A DNA stretch of 64,000 nt from JAENWD01 sp963796915 (GTDB lineage: Bacteria; Acidobacteriota; Vicinamibacteria; Vicinamibacterales; JAENWD01): NCBI GenBank assembly GCA_963796915.1, contig CAWCNI010000007.1:1-64000 (forward strand). The letters run 5' to 3'. Made by a program: the position numbers and the translations under genes. Of the stretch, positions 60,812 to 64,000 are shown piece by piece; positions within the stretch are counted from its first letter, which is position 1, and each line of letters begins with the position of its first letter. Under the pieces are notes generated by a model. The model was not told the DNA's origin, did not search any database, and was given only the letters and a program-made list of their open reading frames with translations.

Positions 60812-62140
60812 CTACTTCTTCGGCGCCGTAGCGATCTGGCCGCCTTCAGGCGACACGAGCGCCTGATACACCATCACCCTGAACTTATCGAGCAGGTCGC
60901 TGCCGGTTGACGGCAGCAGCTGGGTCATGAGAACGGCGACCATCTTCTCCTTCGGGTCGGCCCAGTAGCTGGTGTGATACGCGCCGCCCCACGAGAACAC
61001 GCCGGGCGAGCCGACGACGCCAGCCTTGCCCGGGTCGTCGAGAATCTCGAAGCCGAGTCCGAAGCCGGTGCGGCCCTCGTTCATGAGTGTGCCGACATGG
61101 TTCGACGTCATCAGCTCCACGGTCTTCGGCGACAGAATCCGCACGCCATCCAGTTCGCCGCCATTGACCATCATCTGAAGGAAGCGCGCGTAGTCGGAGG
61201 CCGTCGAGAGCACGCCGGCGCCGCCAGAGAAACACTGGCGCGGGCCATCCACGTATGCGCCCTGGCCGAGACCCTCTTCAGGTGCGCGGGACAGCTTGCC
61301 GTCGACGAGCGAGTAGACGGTCGCCAGGCGGTCCCGTTTCTCCGGTGGCAGATAGAAGGAGCTGTCGTGCATCTTCAGCGGCGCGAAGATGTGCGTCCGG
61401 AAAAACTCGTCGAGCGGCACGCCTGACGCCTTCTCGATCACGGCGCCGAGCGTGTCCGTGCTGAAGCCGTAGACGAATTTGTCGCCGGGTTGCGCCTCGA
61501 ACGGCAATCCGGCCAGTCTCGTGATCAGCGCGCCAATGGGCTCGGCTTTGTCTGCGCAGTAGAAGCCGAGGACCTTCGCCGCCTTGTACTGCGCTTCCGC
61601 CGGCCCCGATCCATAGCTCATGCCGGAGGTATGCGTGAGCAGGTCGTGGATCGTGATCTTCCGCTTCGCGGGGACCGCCGACACCGGCGTGCCCGCTACC
61701 GCGCCCTCGGGCGGCGGCACCATCACGGTGGTGTTCTCGAATGCCGGAATGAACTTCGACACCGGGTCATTCAGGAGCAGCTTGCCGTCCTCCACCAGCA
61801 TCATCGCGGCGACGCTGGTGATCGCCTTGGACATCGAGGCGATCCTGAAGATCGTGTCAGTCTGCATCGGCGCGTTCTGCTCGATGTCACGCTTTCCGTA
61901 CGCCTTCAACTGCACCACCGCGCCGTGCCTCACGACGATCGTCACGATGCCGGCGTCGCGCTGGGCGTCGATGTAGGACTGCATGACCGCTGACAGCCGC
62001 GACAGGCGATCGGCGGAGAACCCCTCTGTCTCTGGCGAGGCCGCCGGCGCCTTCTGCGCCCGGGCGGAGTTGGTCAACACGAGGCTCGCGGACAGCGTCG
62101 CTGTCAGGGCGAGCCGGTTGAACAGGCGACGGGTTTTCAT
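60812..62140 (-). CDS. Secreted serine hydrolase, class C beta-lactamase/esterase family
   Basis: 442 residues from the ATG at 62140, with signal peptide (LFNRLALTATLSASLVLTNSARA). PF00144 motifs: DAGIVTIVVRHGAVVQLKAYG, the nucleophile SxxK in FRIASMSKAITSVAAMML (S102, K105), KITIHDLLTHTSGMSYGSG, FVYGFSTDTLGAVIEKASGV (the YxN motif reads YGF), GGAGVLSTASDYARFLQMMV, and GFGLGFEILDD plus a C-terminal FSWGGAYHTSYWADPKEKM. Unlike the homologue at 14351 the catalytic Ser and Lys are intact. Members are esterases, D-aminopeptidases or transpeptidase-like enzymes. It is divergent from the D-aminoacylase-like gene 36 bases away. Confidence 0.9.
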   Translation of the reverse strand: MKTRRLFNRLALTATLSASLVLTNSARAQKAPAASPETEGFSADRLSRLSAVMQSYIDAQRDAGIVTIVVRHGAVVQLKAYGKRDIEQNAPMQTDTIFRIASMSKAITSVAAMMLVEDGKLLLNDPVSKFIPAFENTTVMVPPPEGAVAGTPVSAVPAKRKITIHDLLTHTSGMSYGSGPAEAQYKAAKVLGFYCADKAEPIGALITRLAGLPFEAQPGDKFVYGFSTDTLGAVIEKASGVPLDEFFRTHIFAPLKMHDSSFYLPPEKRDRLATVYSLVDGKLSRAPEEGLGQGAYVDGPRQCFSGGAGVLSTASDYARFLQMMVNGGELDGVRILSPKTVELMTSNHVGTLMNEGRTGFGLGFEILDDPGKAGVVGSPGVFSWGGAYHTSYWADPKEKMVAVLMTQLLPSTGSDLLDKFRVMVYQALVSPEGGQIATAPKK

Positions 62141-62176
62141 GGCGCGGAGGATATCGCAGTTGCTACTATCCGGGCC

Positions 62177-63883
62177 ATGCCGAACCGCCAGTTGCGTCGT
62201 GCCCGAACGCTCGTCATCGGCGTGGTGATCGCCGCGGGACTCGTTGCCGTCCGCGCCCAGACCCCCGAGTTCGATCTGCTGATTGCCAATGGCCGGATCG
62301 TCGACGGCACCGGCGCTCCGTGGTTCAGCGGAGATATCGGCATCAAGGGCGATCGCATCGTCGCCATCGGACGCCTCGACGGCCGCACGGCGGCGACTCG
62401 CATCGACGCGGCGGGCCTCGTCGTGTCGCCGGGCTTCGTGGACATGCTCGGTCAGTCGGAGTTCAGCGTCCTGGTCGACTCGCGCGCCGCGTCCAAGGTG
62501 ACGATGGGCGTGACGACCGAGGTGACTGGCGAGGGGCAGTCGATTGCGCCGGTGAACGATCGGATGATTGCGCAGGGGAAGGACACCTGGGATCACTACA
62601 AGCTGACGCAGGACTTCAGGACGCTCGGCGGATATTTTCAGCGCCTGGAGACACGGGACAGGCCCGCCATCAACATGGCGTCGTTTGTCGGCGCCGGCGG
62701 CCTGCGCGACTACGTGATCGGGATGGACGATCGCCCGTCGACGCCCGCCGAGCTCGAGAGCATGAAGACGCTGGTCGCCCAGGCGATGGAAGAGGGCGCG
62801 CTCGGCTTGAGCACCTCACTGCAGTACGTGCCCGATCGCTTCAACTCCACCGCGGACCTGATCGAGCTGGCAAAAGTCGCGAAACGCTACGGCGGGATCT
62901 ACATCACGCACCAGCGCTCGGAGAGCGAGGCGCTCGACTCGTCGATGGACGAGGTGTTCCGGATCGCGCGTGAAGCGGCGATCCCGGCCGAGATCTGGCA
63001 CTTCAAGACGTCGTATCGCGCCAACTGGGGCCGGATGCCCGCCGCGCTCGCGCGCCTCGAGGCCGCGCGCGCTGACGGCCTCGACGTGTCGGCGAACATC
63101 TACCCCTACACGCGCGCCAGCAACGGCCTCGACGCCTGCCTGCCGTTGTGGGTGCGCGAGGGCGGGACCGAGAAGACGCTCGCGCGCCTGAAGGACCCGG
63201 CACTTCGCGACCGCATCAAGCGCGAAATGGACGATCCGAAATCCACCTGGGAGAACCAGTGGTTCGGGTCTGGCGGCGGTGATGGCGTCATGGTGTCCGA
63301 AGTGCTCAATCAGAGCCTGCACAAGTACGAAGGCAAGACGCTCACAGAGATCGGCAAGGACGAGAGCAAGGACCCGCGCGACGCGCTGATGGACATCGTC
63401 ATCGCCGATCGCGGCAACACGCAGTGCATCATCGCCATCATGCGGGAAGACGACGTGCGCGCGGCGCTGGTGCATCGCCTGGTCTCGATTGGCACCGACT
63501 CCGGCGCCAAGGCCGAGGACGGGCCGCTGGCCGGCACCAAGGGCCACCCGCGCGGGTGGGGAAGTTTCGCCCGCATCCTCGGCAAGTACGTGCGCGACGA
63601 GAAGCTGATGTCGCTCGAGGAGGCGATTCGCAAGATGACATCGCTGCCGGCCCATCGCGTCGGCCTCTACGATCGCGGCCTGCTCCGGCCGGGAATGGCC
63701 GCGGACATCGCGGTCTTCGATCCCGCCACCATCCACGACGTCGCGACATTCGAAGATCCCAACCACTATTCGGTCGGCGTCCGCACCGTCGTCGTCAACG
63801 GCCAGATCGTGCTGGCGGACGGCAAGATGACGGCGGCGCGGCCTGGACTGCCAGTGCGCGGGCCCGGATATCGCCGCCACTAG
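62177..63883 (+). CDS. Secreted D-aminoacylase/dihydroorotase-like amidohydrolase with variant first metal motif
   Basis: 568 residues with signal peptide (LVIGVVIAAGLVAVRAQ). The frame is that of N-acyl-D-amino-acid deacylases: FDLLIANGRIVDGTGAPWF, GDRIVAIGRLDGR, LVVSPGFVDMLGQSEF, ALGLSTSLQYVPDRFNST, GIYITHQRSESE (His), IPAEIWHFKTSYRANWG (His), VSIGTDSGAKAEDGPL (Asp), KMTSLPAHRVGLYDRGLLRP. The usual HxH after GFVD is replaced by DMLGQSE, so the site can hold one metal at most, as in D-aminoacylases whose second site is the active one. It should cut N-acyl groups from D-amino acids or related amides. The 117 bases after its stop hold nothing I can identify. Confidence 0.9.
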   Translation: MPNRQLRRARTLVIGVVIAAGLVAVRAQTPEFDLLIANGRIVDGTGAPWFSGDIGIKGDRIVAIGRLDGRTAATRIDAAGLVVSPGFVDMLGQSEFSVLVDSRAASKVTMGVTTEVTGEGQSIAPVNDRMIAQGKDTWDHYKLTQDFRTLGGYFQRLETRDRPAINMASFVGAGGLRDYVIGMDDRPSTPAELESMKTLVAQAMEEGALGLSTSLQYVPDRFNSTADLIELAKVAKRYGGIYITHQRSESEALDSSMDEVFRIAREAAIPAEIWHFKTSYRANWGRMPAALARLEAARADGLDVSANIYPYTRASNGLDACLPLWVREGGTEKTLARLKDPALRDRIKREMDDPKSTWENQWFGSGGGDGVMVSEVLNQSLHKYEGKTLTEIGKDESKDPRDALMDIVIADRGNTQCIIAIMREDDVRAALVHRLVSIGTDSGAKAEDGPLAGTKGHPRGWGSFARILGKYVRDEKLMSLEEAIRKMTSLPAHRVGLYDRGLLRPGMAADIAVFDPATIHDVATFEDPNHYSVGVRTVVVNGQIVLADGKMTAARPGLPVRGPGYRRH

Positions 63884-64000
63884 AGATCGCCAGGTGTCTT
63901 GCAGCTGGACTGGTCGGCTCCAGGCAGGGGGCAGAAATTACTCTCCCTGACGTAAGCGCGAGATCCTCATCCAGTTTGCATTCTGAGTAAGGCGATAAGA

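Noticed and set aside
63884..64000. Partial gene or RNA at the end of the window
   Set aside because: I found no start with a ribosome site, no RNA fold I recognise and no protein motif.

Overview
The window is a 64-kb piece of a GC-rich bacterial chromosome that looks like Acidobacteriota, probably the Vicinamibacteria side of the phylum. The reasons are two very large MacB/FtsX-type permeases of the acidobacterial ADOP kind (2120-4648 and 45089-47761, the second behind a PadR regulator), a VWFA-domain protein of the acidobacterial type (34082-35263), a propeller-type sensor kinase, an ECF sigma factor joined to a Ser/Thr kinase, and many secreted M28, S9 and amidohydrolase proteins. The phylum call is inference. 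I recognised no rRNA, tRNA, CRISPR array, insertion sequence or prophage. Genes are close-packed, and no gap without a gene exceeds about 200 bases.

Layout. 1-2123: tail of an MFS exporter, then an ECF42-like sigma factor divergent from its DGPF/YciI partner. 2120-7094: ADOP permease, an SDR-like protein, an AlkZ-like winged-helix protein and a response regulator. 7123-11143: propeller histidine kinase and a GH16-like lipoprotein, forming a putative glycan-sensing operon with the regulator. 11260-15409: DAHP synthase, a sugar isomerase, and an envelope operon (serine-hydrolase homologue, outer-membrane barrel, DUF4390). 15584-18631: kinase-like secreted protein, ABC exporter pair, DinB-like protein. 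18816-23055: flavin amine oxidase and a large GH3 glycosidase. 23156-27625: sigma factor, Ser/Thr kinase-TPR protein, a 95-residue basic peptide and a SagB-type dehydrogenase. 27622-36885: antiporter, class A beta-lactamase-like protein, ABC exporter, sigma-54 activator, VWFA protein, ATP-dependent DNA ligase. 36996-44948: HTH-RDD protein, isomerase, PEGA protein, FAD oxidase, M28 peptidase and a pair of amidohydrolases. 45089-63883: ADOP/PadR, GH51 arabinofuranosidase, DUF1080, lactonase, S9 peptidase, decarboxylase, a lone phage-tail-tube-like protein, amino-acid permease, second M28 peptidase, outer-membrane protein, serine hydrolase and D-aminoacylase-like protein. Together these suggest a free-living heterotroph that degrades plant-type polysaccharide (GH3, GH16, GH51, DUF1080) and scavenges peptides.

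The most unusual signal concerns reading frames. Eight genes carry single-base shifts, eleven in all, inside otherwise well-conserved proteins. Six of the eleven are one extra C directly after an AGTAC on the coding strand, in six unrelated genes on both strands. This is either a systematic consensus error at a specific, possibly modified, motif or a recoding signal; I favour the first. The other five lie in G/C runs and are confined to the PLP decarboxylase and one outer-membrane protein. A second signal is a family of intergenic minisatellites, mainly the heptamer GGGCTAC, at six separate places.
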